From: Halalkalibacter oceani
Lineage (GTDB): Bacteria; Bacillota; Bacilli; Bacillales; Bacillaceae_D
Assembly (NCBI RefSeq): GCF_040544555.1
Contig: NZ_JBEPKD010000004.1
Location: 134,371 to 198,370 of the forward strand
Reading direction: 5' to 3'
Length of the DNA: 64,000 nt
Below are positions 1 through 8,721 of the stretch, one piece after another. Position 1 is the stretch's first letter; each line of letters starts with the position of its first letter. Under the pieces are notes generated by a model. That model did not search any database, was not told the origin of the DNA, and saw nothing but the letters and a program-made list of their open reading frames with translations. Made by a program: the position numbers and the translations under genes.

Positions 1-1174
1 CTTCCTCTTTTAAAGAAGCAATTTCTTCGGCGGTCAGCTCCAATTCCTGCAAAATCTCCTCCGTATGCTGCCCAAGCGTCGGTGCCGGTCTTGTAAGCTG
101 GCCCGGGCTTTCTGTCGCCTTCCCCGGAATTCCGAGTACTTTAATCGTACCGGCCGTCGGATGCTCAATCTCCTGGATCATGCCCCTTGCAAGGATGTGC
201 TCATTCGCCAGCGTTTCATCATAAGACAGAATAGGTCCACCCGGAACGCCGGCTTTGCCCATCTCCTCGACCCAGTAATCCGTCGGCTGCGTCATGAGAA
301 TGTCCTCCAAAATCTGTTCAAGCTCATCAACATGCTTAATCCGATTATCATTTGTATTGAAGCGCGGATCTTCAATTAGTTCAGGCCGGTGAATGACGGA
401 CTGGCAAAACTTCTCCCATAGACGCTGATTCGCCGCACCGACTAACACATAACCGTCCTTCGTTTTGATTCCCTGATACGGAGCGTTCACCCGGTGACGC
501 GAGCCATTCGGTCGTGGTACTTCCCCCGCACCGAAATAACCGGCAGCTTCCCACACGGTCCAGGCAAGGCCTGAATCAACTAAAGAAACATCGATATATT
601 GTCCTTCGCCCTTTTTCAAGCGGTGGATATAGGCGGACAGAATATTGTACATCGCCGTTACCCCTCCGGCGATATCGTGGATCGCAATTCCGACCTTGGC
701 CGGAGCTCCGCCTTTTTCCCCTGTCATCGACATGATGCCCGACAGTCCCTGGGCCATGATGTCAAAGCCGCCCTTTTGACTGTAAGGGCCGGTTTGGCCA
801 TAGCCGGTAATGGAGCAATAGATCAGGTCAGGCTTTTTTGCTTTCAATGTTTCATAGTCGATCCCGAGCTTTTTTGTCACACCGGGACGGAAGTTTTCGA
901 CAACGACGTCAGCCGTCTCAATCAGCTTATAAAACAGCTCAACGCCTTTTTCCGTTTTTAAATTAAGTCGAACTCCCTTTTTATTCAAATTTGCCATCAT
1001 AAAGCCATAGCTTTCGCCGTTAATATAAGGACCCTGGTCACGAATCATATCCCCATCAGGATATTTTTCTACTTTAATCACCTCGGCTCCCATCTGTCCT
1101 AAAAGCATCGTACAATATGGTCCAGCCAATGCATGTGTTAAATCAATTACTCTGACACCATCCAATGAACCCAT
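1..1174 (-). CDS. CaiB/BaiF family CoA transferase (3' end beyond window)
   Basis: Class III CoA transferase, which moves CoA between a carboxylate acceptor and an acyl-CoA donor in the cytoplasm. The translation opens MGSLDGVRVIDLTHALAGPY and continues with GAEVIKVE and a VVENFRPG segment typical of the family; the conserved aspartate nucleophile region follows. About 391 residues are present and the reading frame runs off the left edge, so only the last residues are missing. The ATG at 1174 follows a GGAGG site. It lies 23 bp behind tctA on the same strand, so it is probably the last visible gene of the tctCBA operon and would activate the imported carboxylate as a CoA thioester. The acyl substrate cannot be told from sequence. 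Confidence 0.9.
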   Translation of the reverse strand, partial: MGSLDGVRVIDLTHALAGPYCTMLLGQMGAEVIKVEKYPDGDMIRDQGPYINGESYGFMMANLNKKGVRLNLKTEKGVELFYKLIETADVVVENFRPGVTKKLGIDYETLKAKKPDLIYCSITGYGQTGPYSQKGGFDIMAQGLSGIMSMTGEKGGAPAKVGIAIHDIAGGVTAMYNILSAYIHRLKKGEGQYIDVSLVDSGLAWTVWEAAGYFGAGEVPRPNGSRHRVNAPYQGIKTKDGYVLVGAANQRLWEKFCQSVIHRPELIEDPRFNTNDNRIKHVDELEQILEDILMTQPTDYWVEEMGKAGVPGGPILSYDETLANEHILARGMIQEIEHPTAGTIKVLGIPGKATESPGQLTRPAPTLGQHTEEILQELELTAEEIASLKEE

Positions 1175-1197
1175 TGCATACCCTCCTCAAAAAAAAT

Positions 1198-2706
1198 TTA
1201 GGCGCCAACGGAACCTCCCTTATTACTTGAGCTCAGCAGTTTAAAGAGCTTTTTGATAAGAGGAAGCAGCAGCAAAATAACCGCTATCGCAATTAAGGTA
1301 CCGCTAATCGGCCTTGTCAAAAAGACCATGAAATCTCCACCCGCCATTTGAACCGCTCTCCGGAATTCTTCTTCCGCCAAGGGGCCTAACACAACACCAA
1401 GCACAATTGGCGCGACCGGAAATTTAATTTTCTCCAGAAAATAACCGATCACTCCGAAAACGAGCATCACCCAAATGTCAAAGATCGAGTTTCTGACCGC
1501 GAATGTTCCGATTATACAGAAAAGAATGATAATTGGCCCCATTATAGTATAAGGTACTTTCATCGTTTGCGCAAAAATCGAGATAAACGGCTTCGCTAAA
1601 ATGAGAATGAATAAGATCGCGACAAGCAAGCCGACAAAAATCGTATAGACGAGCTCGGCCTGCTGAACGATCAGCATCGGCCCGGGCTGAATCCCATGCA
1701 AAATAAAGGCGCCTAAAATGACCGCTGTCGTCGCACTCCCCGGGATCCCGAGAGCCAACAACGGAACAATCGCCCCCATCGCACCGGCGTTATTCCCTGA
1801 TTCCGGCGCAGCAATTCCTTCCGCTATCCCGGTGCCAAATTTTTCAGGCGTTTTTGACCAGCGTACCGATTCACTGTAGCTCAGCATCGCCGCCGTCGTC
1901 GCCCCTGCCCCGGGAAGAATGCCGACAAAGGTGCCAATCAGTGAGGACCTGCCGATCGTCCCGGCAATTGTCCGCATCAGGGCAAGATCAGGCAGCTTCG
2001 AGCTGACATTCTTGATTTTATGTTTAATCGCGTGATCCTCCTGCGATTTCCTGATGATTTCCGACATCGCAAACAAACCGATTAAAATCGGGATAAACGG
2101 AATACCGCCATTAAGCTGAACAGAATCGAAATTAAAACGGGAAACGCCTGACATCGGGTCGATCCCGACAGTCGCAATAAACAGGCCAAATAAAACTCCT
2201 AACGCCCCTAAAAGCAGCTTGCCGTTGCTTAACGAGGCGACGACGGTCAAACCGAGTAAGGCGATCGCAAAATATTCAGCCGAGGAAAACGTCAGCGCCA
2301 CCTTCGCCAATACCGGCGTAAGCGTAATGAGGAAGATCGTCCCGATTAATCCGCCGGCGGCTGAACTGAAAATCGCAATCCCGAGCGCCTTTCCCGCCTC
2401 TCCGCGCTTTGCCATCGGATAGCCGTCGAATACGGTACAAACCGCTTCCGGCGTGCCTGGTGTCCGGAAAAGAATCGCGCTAATCGACCCGGAGAAGACA
2501 GAAGACGCATAGATCGCCGTCAGCATCAGAAAGGCCGCCGACGGACTCATGCCATAGGTGATCGGGATCAGAATGATGACGAGCATCGTCCCGCTGATGC
2601 CGGGTGTCGCCCCTCCTATAAATCCGAGAAAGACGCCGAGAAACAGGGCAAAAAAGTGAATCGGCACAATGACGCTCGAAATGCCGGCAAGTAGTCCTTC
2701 AATCAT
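1198..2706 (-). CDS. tctA: Tripartite tricarboxylate transporter, large permease TctA
   Basis: Large membrane subunit (502 aa, about 12 hydrophobic segments) of a TTT-family secondary transporter that takes up carboxylates delivered by the TctC binding protein. Family signatures are visible near the N-terminus (FLGFIGGATPGISGTM) and in the middle (VGILPGAGATTAAMLSY), the two pseudo-repeated glycine/proline-rich motifs of TctA. Length is normal for the family. It follows tctB by 35 bp and precedes the CoA transferase by 23 bp. Substrate is unknown; citrate, other tri- or dicarboxylates, or related acids are all possible for this family. Confidence 0.95.
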   Translation of the reverse strand: MIEGLLAGISSVIVPIHFFALFLGVFLGFIGGATPGISGTMLVIILIPITYGMSPSAAFLMLTAIYASSVFSGSISAILFRTPGTPEAVCTVFDGYPMAKRGEAGKALGIAIFSSAAGGLIGTIFLITLTPVLAKVALTFSSAEYFAIALLGLTVVASLSNGKLLLGALGVLFGLFIATVGIDPMSGVSRFNFDSVQLNGGIPFIPILIGLFAMSEIIRKSQEDHAIKHKIKNVSSKLPDLALMRTIAGTIGRSSLIGTFVGILPGAGATTAAMLSYSESVRWSKTPEKFGTGIAEGIAAPESGNNAGAMGAIVPLLALGIPGSATTAVILGAFILHGIQPGPMLIVQQAELVYTIFVGLLVAILFILILAKPFISIFAQTMKVPYTIMGPIIILFCIIGTFAVRNSIFDIWVMLVFGVIGYFLEKIKFPVAPIVLGVVLGPLAEEEFRRAVQMAGGDFMVFLTRPISGTLIAIAVILLLLPLIKKLFKLLSSSNKGGSVGA

Positions 2707-2741
2707 TGATTAGCCTCCTTTTTCTAATAGTTTCTCTCTCG

Positions 2742-3281
2742 TTAATAAAAGAGAAAGCTCAGCTCTCTAAAGATCCCTACTCCTCGCGGTAAAGGAAGAG
2801 TCAGAAAGAAGGTGAAGATCAAGACGAGGCCTGCTGTGCTAAGCACAGAGGTTAACGTCAGGGAGATCCACTTTTTCAGACCTAGGATCCAGGATGCAGC
2901 AAAAAGGAAAACGACAGTCGTTATAATAAATCCGACAAGCCCTACAAGAGCAATATAGAGTGCGACGGCTAAAATAATCATCCACATCCGGTTTGGATAG
3001 GCGATCTCAGGCTCGTCGATTTCCACTTCCTTTGCCACCTCTTCATTTAGCAGCGCCGTTTCTTCAACGCTTGATTCAGCGGCAGGTTCTTTCTTCGCTG
3101 ACAGCAGTGTCTTAATCAGCAGTGAGACACTCACAATCAGCATCGCCACTGTCAATATGATCGGCCAAAATTCAGGACCGATAATAATGTTTCGTTGCGG
3201 AATCGGCAGAATCGTAGATTGATAAAGAAAAAATGCTGAAAATGCAATCCCGATGATGGAAATGACCAGATTCGACCTCAT
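2742..3281 (-). CDS. tctB: Tripartite tricarboxylate transporter, small permease TctB
   Basis: Small membrane subunit of the TTT transporter (179 aa). Four hydrophobic segments are visible: residues about 5-22, 38-60, 101-125 and 130-170, separated by a strongly acidic cytoplasmic or extracytoplasmic loop (ESSVEETALLNEEVAKEVEI). This four-helix layout is the TctB pattern; sequence conservation in the family is low, so the call leans on position between tctC and tctA. A 163 bp gap with a hairpin separates it from tctC, probably allowing more binding protein than permease to be made. Confidence 0.9.
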   Translation of the reverse strand: MRSNLVISIIGIAFSAFFLYQSTILPIPQRNIIIGPEFWPIILTVAMLIVSVSLLIKTLLSAKKEPAAESSVEETALLNEEVAKEVEIDEPEIAYPNRMWMIILAVALYIALVGLVGFIITTVVFLFAASWILGLKKWISLTLTSVLSTAGLVLIFTFFLTLPLPRGVGIFRELSFLFY

Positions 3282-3354
3282 GAGCTACCTCCTTCAATCG
3301 TCATTAAGCTTACCTCATAGCCGGGCGCACAGTTGCTGGATTTTTAAATAGCCC

Positions 3355-3379
3355 AGAGAGGAGCAGGGTTCTCCTCTCT
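3355..3379 (-). terminator. Intercistronic hairpin between tctC and tctB
   Basis: AGAGAGGAG and CTCCTCTCT form a perfect 9 bp stem around a 7 nt loop in the 163 bp between tctC and tctB. There is no long T run, so it may be a partial terminator or an mRNA-stabilising element. Such hairpins often set a high ratio of binding protein to permease. Confidence 0.5.
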
Positions 3380-3444
3380 AAGCGAGCAGCGAACCACAGC
3401 TATCCTAACAGGGTGGAATCGAGCTTTTCGTAGACAAGCTCTTC

Positions 3445-4491
3445 TTACCCCATGCTTTCCAAAATCTCAGTATAAAGATCAATCTGCTCCTGCATTTTCT
3501 GATAAAATTCATCCGGTCCAAGCCAGCCCTCATTAATATGCAAATAAGAGCTTTCTGCGTATTCCTGATAGCGCTCTGATTGATACGCTTCTTCGAGAGC
3601 ATCGACTAAAATATCAACAATCGCATCGTCCACATCGGCGTGAATAATCAGACCTCGCGTCACCGCATCCGTTAATTCCGGATAGCCAAGCTCCGCTGTC
3701 GTCGGCACATCAGGGAATGCGTCAAGCCGCTCTTCTACCCAGGCATTGAGCATCACCATTTCTCCACTTTCCAAGTAGGAAATCGTCGGCCCAGGTTCTT
3801 CCATCATCGCATCAATATGACCGCCGAGAAGCGCAGCGTGCATCGAGCCGGCATCATCAAATCCGACATAGTTTAATTCGATTCCGACCGCCTGCTCCAT
3901 TTGACGGGCAAATAGCTCGTCCGTCGCTCCAACGCCTGTCCCCCCGACAGAAATACCGCCCGGATTCGCTTTCGCCGCTTCAACAAACTTCTCCCATGTA
4001 TTCAATTCGCCATTAGCCAGCGTCTGAACCGTCGTCGTGTCAGCCTGGAAACGGGCAAGCGCTCTGAAGTTTTCAAGTCCATGTGGCGTATTTCCGCTGG
4101 CAACGCTCAACGTATAAGCTGAAATAGCATAGAGGGTATAGCCGTCAGCTGGGGTGTTCATATAATAATCCGTCCCAATCGCGCCTGAGGAACCTGGCTG
4201 ATTAATGACATTTACACTCACACCAAGAATGTCCTGCAGCTCCTGAGCCACTGCCCGGGAGAAAAGGTCTGTTCCCCCTCCTGCGCCCCAGCCGTTTACG
4301 ATATCAATGTTTCTTGTCGGGTAGTCTACCGCTTCACCGCTTGCATCGTCCTCTGCTTCTTCCTCCTCCTGTTCCGCCGGACCTTCCTCCTGTGCCGGAT
4401 CATCTGTTGCCGTTTCTTCTCCACCACAAGCAGCCAAGCCCAACAATAGCGCTAACGATAGTACAAATAAAACAAGACTATTCTTCTTCAC
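3445..4491 (-). CDS. tctC: Tripartite tricarboxylate transporter substrate-binding lipoprotein TctC
   Basis: Extracytoplasmic binding protein (348 aa) of the TTT system. A lipoprotein signal peptide ends in LLGLAAC|GG, so Cys21 or so would be lipidated; a very acidic linker (residues about 24-52, rich in E, D, A) follows before the mature fold. Family features include NIDIVNGWGAGGGTDLFSRA, the PGSSGAIG loop and GGTGVGATDELFAR, which in characterised TctC/Bug proteins line the carboxylate pocket. It is the first gene of the tctC-tctB-tctA-CoA transferase operon; a cre box lies about 90 bp upstream, so catabolite repression by CcpA is likely. Confidence 0.95.
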   Translation of the reverse strand: MKKNSLVLFVLSLALLLGLAACGGEETATDDPAQEEGPAEQEEEEAEDDASGEAVDYPTRNIDIVNGWGAGGGTDLFSRAVAQELQDILGVSVNVINQPGSSGAIGTDYYMNTPADGYTLYAISAYTLSVASGNTPHGLENFRALARFQADTTTVQTLANGELNTWEKFVEAAKANPGGISVGGTGVGATDELFARQMEQAVGIELNYVGFDDAGSMHAALLGGHIDAMMEEPGPTISYLESGEMVMLNAWVEERLDAFPDVPTTAELGYPELTDAVTRGLIIHADVDDAIVDILVDALEEAYQSERYQEYAESSYLHINEGWLGPDEFYQKMQEQIDLYTEILESMG

Positions 4492-4577
4492 ACGGACTTC
4501 CCCCTTTAAAAAGTATAGTAGACTTTGAAAACACTTTCTCAGCTGACCGCTCGTCGCACCTCCGTTCCGCTTCTATA

Positions 4578-4592
4578 AGTAAGCGTTTTCAA
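4578..4592 (-). promoter_or_regulatory. CcpA cre site upstream of tctC
   Basis: On the minus strand the site reads TTGAAAACGCTTACT and fits the Bacillus cre consensus WTGNAANCGNWNNCW at every defined position. It sits about 87 bp upstream of the tctC start, within or close to the promoter region, which predicts glucose repression of the transporter operon. The rest of the 426 bp gap (4492-4917) holds no gene that I can support. Confidence 0.7.
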
Positions 4593-4867
4593 AAATAGCA
4601 AATGATAACTGAATAATTTCATTTTTCTGTATTTTGAAAAAACCTGAATGAATTGTATTATGATCGTTCAAGTCTTGTCAATATGCGTTCCACCGTCATC
4701 AGCGGCGTCATTTTCTGACCTTCAGAGACAAACAAACGCCATTTCGACAGCATCCCTGTTATCTCTTATTCACCGTTCGACTTTTCTCTTTTTTAGCTAA
4801 CAGACAGCGACAGCACCTGCAGTCGGTCCGCCGAGCGAAAATATTATTTTTTCTCAGCAAAAAATAA

Positions 4868-4912
4868 GAGGCTTGGCATCAGGTAAAAAAAACTACCTTT
4901 TGCCAAGCCCCG
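4868..4912 (-). terminator. Hairpin terminator-like repeat after the ABC-F gene
   Basis: GGCTTGGCA (4870-4878) pairs with TGCCAAGCC (4901-4909), and an inner AGGTA/TACCT stem encloses an A-rich (T-rich on the minus strand) loop. It lies directly behind the stop of the minus-strand ABC-F gene. The inner AAGGT...ACCTT core with its T-rich loop recurs in several other hairpins of this window. Confidence 0.6.
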
Positions 4913-4917
4913 GATCT

Positions 4918-6822
4918 TTAGCTAAGCCGTTCTTCTTTCTCTTTTTCGATTTCTTCAATGAGCAGGGATAATTCCGTCCAGCGCTCCACCGCGCTTTCAA
5001 GCTCGAGATCGACCGCTTCCTTTTCCTGCATGATTTCCTGGATGCGGCCATAATCGCTGCCTGCTTTTACAATTTGCTGCTCAAGCTCATCCTTCCGCTC
5101 CTCAAGCTCGCTAATCCTGTCCTCGATTTGCTCCCAGTCCTTCTGCTCCTTGTACGAAAGCTTTTTCTTCACCGGCTTGACCCGCTGCTGTGCCGCCTTT
5201 TCCTTTATGACTTCCTTTGCTTCGTCGCTCTCGTTTTTTTGCCAGTTCAAATAGTCGCTGTAATGGCCCTGAAAGCGTTGAATGTCTCCGTCTTCTGTAA
5301 ATACGAGTAAATGATCGACAACCCGGTCCAAAAAGTAACGATCATGGGAAACGGTCAGCACGACTCCAGGAAATTGATCGAGGTAGTCCTCCAATACGGA
5401 CAATGTTTGCGTATCTAAATCATTTGTCGGCTCATCAAGAAAGAGCACATTGGGCTCTGCCATCAGGATGCGCAGCAAATACAGGCGGCGCTTTTCACCG
5501 CCCGACAGACGGCGAATATACGTCCATTGCGCAGCACGGGAAAATAAGAAACGCTCCAGCATCTGTTCCGCCGTAATCGCTTCGCCGCTTTTCGTATACA
5601 CGACTTCAGCGACTTCCTTAATATAATCAATCACCCGCAGCTCTCCGTTGATTTCCGCGTCCTCCTGCGTGTAATAGCCGATTCTGACCGTTTCACCGAT
5701 CGAAATCGTCCCCGCGTCAGGCTCGACCCGGCCGGCGAGCAGGTTTAGCAATGTCGTTTTGCCGCTGCCATTCGGGCCTACGATCCCCAATCGTTCCCCT
5801 GGAACAATTAAGTAGTCGAGCTGACTGATCAACTGGCGGCCATCGTAGCTTTTGTTCACCTGCTTCAGTTCGATCACATCATTGCCGAGACGTTTGGAAC
5901 CGATCGCGAAATCAAACTCACTTTTCGACGCCGGCCGCTCCTGCTCCTGTAACTCCTCAACCCGCTGAATCCGTGCTTTCTGCTTCGTCGTTCTCGCCTT
6001 TGCGCCCCGCTTCAGCCAGGCAAGCTCACGTCTCAGCAAGTTTTGCCGTTTCTGCTCCTGGCCTGCTTCAAGCAGCTCACGTTCCGCCTTTTTCTCTAAA
6101 AACACTTCATAGTTGCCGGCATAGACAAAGAGGCGGCCTTGGTCCAATTCATAAATTTGGTTCGTAACGCGGTTCAAAAAATAGCGATCATGCGTAATCA
6201 GCATAATTGACCCTTTATAGCCGGCCAAATACCCCTCCAGCCACTCGATCGTTTCGTGGTCGAGATGGTTCGTCGGCTCATCCAGCAACAGCAGATCAGC
6301 CGGCTGAATTAACGCTTTTGCAATCGCGACCCGTTTTTTCTGACCGCCGGAAAGCGCTCCAAGCCGCGCTGTGAAATCGCGAATCCCAAGCTTCATTAAG
6401 ATCGTTTTCGCTACCGTATTCGCTTCCCATGCCTGAAGCTCCTCCATCTGCTGCTGGCACTTCATATATTGCGCCTGATAGCGGCTGTCCTGCGGATGCT
6501 TTTCAAACGCTAGCAAGCTTTCCTCATAGGCTCTCATCGCGACCATGATCGCCGAATCGCCGTAATAAATATGCTCCAGCACCGTCATCTCTTCATCTAC
6601 CTCAGGCTGCTGCGGCAAATATTCAATATGATAAGCATTTGGATGAATCAGCTTTCCTTGATCAGCCGATTCCACACCGGCCAATATTTTTAAAAGTGTT
6701 GATTTACCGGTTCCATTAACACCGATTAATCCGATTCGCTGCTTTTCGGCAACTGTAAAGGAGATCTGCTGAAATAATGTCTTGTCGCCATACGTCTTCG
6801 TTATTTCCTCAACTTGCAGCAT
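4918..6822 (-). CDS. yfmR: ABC-F family ATPase, YfmR/Uup type
   Basis: Soluble twin-ATPase of the ABC-F family (634 aa); such proteins act on the ribosome rather than in transport. Two nucleotide-binding domains are complete: Walker A GVNGTGKST, signature LSGGQKKR and Walker B LLLLDEPTNHLD in the first, then GPNGSGKTT, LSGGEKRR and VLFLDEPTNDLD in the second. A charged inter-domain linker (residues about 245-300) and a C-terminal coiled coil (about 545-634, KKKLSYKEQKDWEQIEDRI) match the Uup/YfmR subgroup, for which roles in resolving stalled translation have been reported. No membrane segments. It appears monocistronic. The yfmR label is by overall resemblance, not by search. Confidence 0.9.
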   Translation of the reverse strand: MLQVEEITKTYGDKTLFQQISFTVAEKQRIGLIGVNGTGKSTLLKILAGVESADQGKLIHPNAYHIEYLPQQPEVDEEMTVLEHIYYGDSAIMVAMRAYEESLLAFEKHPQDSRYQAQYMKCQQQMEELQAWEANTVAKTILMKLGIRDFTARLGALSGGQKKRVAIAKALIQPADLLLLDEPTNHLDHETIEWLEGYLAGYKGSIMLITHDRYFLNRVTNQIYELDQGRLFVYAGNYEVFLEKKAERELLEAGQEQKRQNLLRRELAWLKRGAKARTTKQKARIQRVEELQEQERPASKSEFDFAIGSKRLGNDVIELKQVNKSYDGRQLISQLDYLIVPGERLGIVGPNGSGKTTLLNLLAGRVEPDAGTISIGETVRIGYYTQEDAEINGELRVIDYIKEVAEVVYTKSGEAITAEQMLERFLFSRAAQWTYIRRLSGGEKRRLYLLRILMAEPNVLFLDEPTNDLDTQTLSVLEDYLDQFPGVVLTVSHDRYFLDRVVDHLLVFTEDGDIQRFQGHYSDYLNWQKNESDEAKEVIKEKAAQQRVKPVKKKLSYKEQKDWEQIEDRISELEERKDELEQQIVKAGSDYGRIQEIMQEKEAVDLELESAVERWTELSLLIEEIEKEKEERLS

Positions 6823-6854
6823 AGATTCACGTCCAATCTCTTAATCTCACCTCT

Positions 6855-7005
6855 CATCTTACCGAAGCTGTTGAAAAAGTTCCAGCAGCTTTTTAGTAAT
6901 GAGCGAAGCTGTTTTCTAATTTTGAAGAGTGGCTTCTCGAAGCAGGGCACGCGGAGCCATTACTCCTCTAAAAAGAAAGTGTTTCCATGGTGGCCTCATC
7001 TTACC
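6855..7005. mobile_element. MITE-like element copy A with 9 bp target duplication
   Basis: CATCTTACC occurs at 6855-6863 and again at 6997-7005, bracketing about 133 bp. The insert starts GAAGCTGTTGAAAAAG and ends GTGGCCTC, matching the ends of the other copies. The core is shortened: GTAATG (6896-6901) and CATTAC (6958-6963) remain, but the inner stem is eroded and the loop reads GTGGCTTC. It sits exactly at the nos stop codon. No coding capacity. Confidence 0.8.
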
Positions 7006-8111
7006 TTAAAGGAAGTTGGCAGGAAAGGCTCCTGGTAAAAGTAATTAGGCTTCTTCACCGTATCATCGTATTCGGTGTGGAAAATATGAGTCGCAGCCGG
7101 CGAAAGCGGCGGAATGAGCCAGGACCATTTTCCGGTCACCTCTCTTCCGCTTTCCTGTTCCTTCTCCGTAAAATGTTTAAATTGCTTCGCTGCCGTATGG
7201 TGATCGACAATGCTGACTCCTGCCGCTTTATAGGAATGAAGCACGGCGATATTTAATTCCGTCAACGCCCGGTCCTTCCAAAGTGTGCTGTCCTTTGCCG
7301 TATCAAGCCCGAGACAGGCCGCCACTTTCGGCAGCATATTATAGCGAAATTCGTCGGCAAAATTCCGCGCGCCGATTTCCGTCCCCATATACCAGCCGTT
7401 AAAAGGCGCCGCTGTATAACTCAGCCCGCCGAGGTCCAGCTTCATATCGGCAATAAAAGGAACGGCATACCATTTCAGCTGCAGTTGGCGAAACGATTCA
7501 ATCTCCGGATGCTCAATGTCCACTTCAACAAGGCAGTGATCAGGAATCGCAAACCATTGCGGCTTCCGATTCTCTACTTGTATCACAAGCGGGAGGACAT
7601 CAAACGGTGTCTTTTCCCCCTCCCAGCCGAGCGACTGGCAGTATGAAGTCAAGGCGACCGAAGCCGGATCGCCGATGATCCCGTCCGGGGTTTCATAGCC
7701 GGCGTAGCGGATCAGCTGATGATTCCAAATCCGAACCTGTCTTTGGCCATGTTTAGCCGGATCAAAAACCGTGATCACCGGAATGACCTTGCCACCATTG
7801 GTCGCATACATCAAATGGCGAAAAAGCGCCTCGGCTATTTCCGCCTCCGTCTTCAAGCCGCGTGCATCAAAAACATGAAGCGTATCCCAGAAAAAACGGC
7901 CGATGCAGCGATTGCTGTTACGCCACGCCATCCGTGCTCCATGCTTCAGCTCTTCTTCTGTATGCTCATAGCTTCCCGTTTCCTTTATTTGTTCCTCAAT
8001 CATTCTGATTCTTGCTCCCGCTTCGCTTTCCGGCTTGCCCAGCTCGGCGTAGCATGCCTGGATAAACTCCCGGGCTTCTGTCACCATTTGATCTGCACTC
8101 ATTCGTTTCAC
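6996..8111 (-). CDS. nos: Nitric oxide synthase oxygenase
   Basis: Bacterial NO synthase (371 aa), a haem-thiolate enzyme that oxidises L-arginine to citrulline and NO and, unlike animal NOS, lacks the reductase domain, so it borrows a flavodoxin or other reductase. The haem-ligand motif WRNSNRCIGR is present near residue 65-75, with the family segments GWYMGTEIGARNFAD and WSWLIPPLSPAATHIFH (substrate and pterin site). Length is near the Bacillus norm. It lies about 90 bp downstream of the glutathione peroxidase gene, both in line with oxidative-stress defence. The TGA stop is formed at the junction between a MITE copy and its target duplication; the pre-insertion sequence would give the same stop. 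Confidence 0.96.
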   Translation of the reverse strand: MKRMSADQMVTEAREFIQACYAELGKPESEAGARIRMIEEQIKETGSYEHTEEELKHGARMAWRNSNRCIGRFFWDTLHVFDARGLKTEAEIAEALFRHLMYATNGGKVIPVITVFDPAKHGQRQVRIWNHQLIRYAGYETPDGIIGDPASVALTSYCQSLGWEGEKTPFDVLPLVIQVENRKPQWFAIPDHCLVEVDIEHPEIESFRQLQLKWYAVPFIADMKLDLGGLSYTAAPFNGWYMGTEIGARNFADEFRYNMLPKVAACLGLDTAKDSTLWKDRALTELNIAVLHSYKAAGVSIVDHHTAAKQFKHFTEKEQESGREVTGKWSWLIPPLSPAATHIFHTEYDDTVKKPNYFYQEPFLPTSFKVR

Positions 8112-8143
8112 CTCGTCATCCTTTACCCGCTACGATTGCATCA

Positions 8144-8189
8144 AGGGCACTGAACAAGGCTGTTGTCGCCTTCGTCCAGTGCCCTCTTT
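8144..8189 (-). terminator. Hairpin between gpx and nos
   Basis: AGGGCACTG (8144-8152) pairs perfectly with CAGTGCCCT (8177-8185). On the minus strand it follows the gpx stop and precedes nos. The loop carries a smaller GCCTT/AAGGC stem. The T run is weak, so read-through into nos is possible. Confidence 0.5.
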
Positions 8190-8203
8190 TCCTTCGCCTC
8201 TGT

Positions 8204-8677
8204 TCACAGCAGCTCTTTAATCGCTTCCTCCAGTTTGGCCGGTTCAACGTTCGGTCCAAACCGTTCAACGACTTGTCCATTTTGGTCGACTAAAAATTTC
8301 GTGAAGTTCCATTTGATTTCCGGACTGAGAACACCCTTTTTCTCCTGCTTCAAAAACTTGTACAATGGGTGGGCGTCCGGCCCGTTGACGTTAATTTTGG
8401 CAAACAACGGAAAGGTCACCCCAAAATCACGCTCACAGACCGTCTCCATCTCCTCATTGCTGACAGGCTCCTGATTCATAAATTGGTTACATGGAAAACC
8501 GAGCACTACGAAGCCTTGATCACGATAATCCTGATACAGCTTTTCAAGTCCTTTGAATTGAGGGGCCAGCCCGCATTTTGTCGCGGTGTTGACGATCAAC
8601 AGCACCTTGCCGCTGTATGCTTCAAGTGACACCTCTTCCCCCTTCGGCGATTGAACGGTAAACTGATACACACTCAT
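8204..8677 (-). CDS. Glutathione peroxidase family thiol peroxidase
   Basis: Cysteine-type GPx (157 aa), reducing hydroperoxides; Bacillus homologues (BsaA/Gpo) probably use thioredoxin or bacillithiol-linked donors because glutathione is absent. The peroxidatic Cys lies in NTATKCGLAPQFKGLE (about residue 36), the family motif GFPCNQFMNQEP follows with the possible resolving Cys, and WNFTKFLVD carries the Trp and Asn of the catalytic tetrad. Length is typical. A divergent repeat element lies upstream between it and treR. Named BsaA or Gpo in other Bacillus annotations. Confidence 0.93.
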   Translation of the reverse strand: MSVYQFTVQSPKGEEVSLEAYSGKVLLIVNTATKCGLAPQFKGLEKLYQDYRDQGFVVLGFPCNQFMNQEPVSNEEMETVCERDFGVTFPLFAKINVNGPDAHPLYKFLKQEKKGVLSPEIKWNFTKFLVDQNGQVVERFGPNVEPAKLEEAIKELL

Positions 8678-8721
8678 CTTCAGGCCTCCTTCGTTTCTTT
8701 ATAACCAGTATAACAGTCAAT

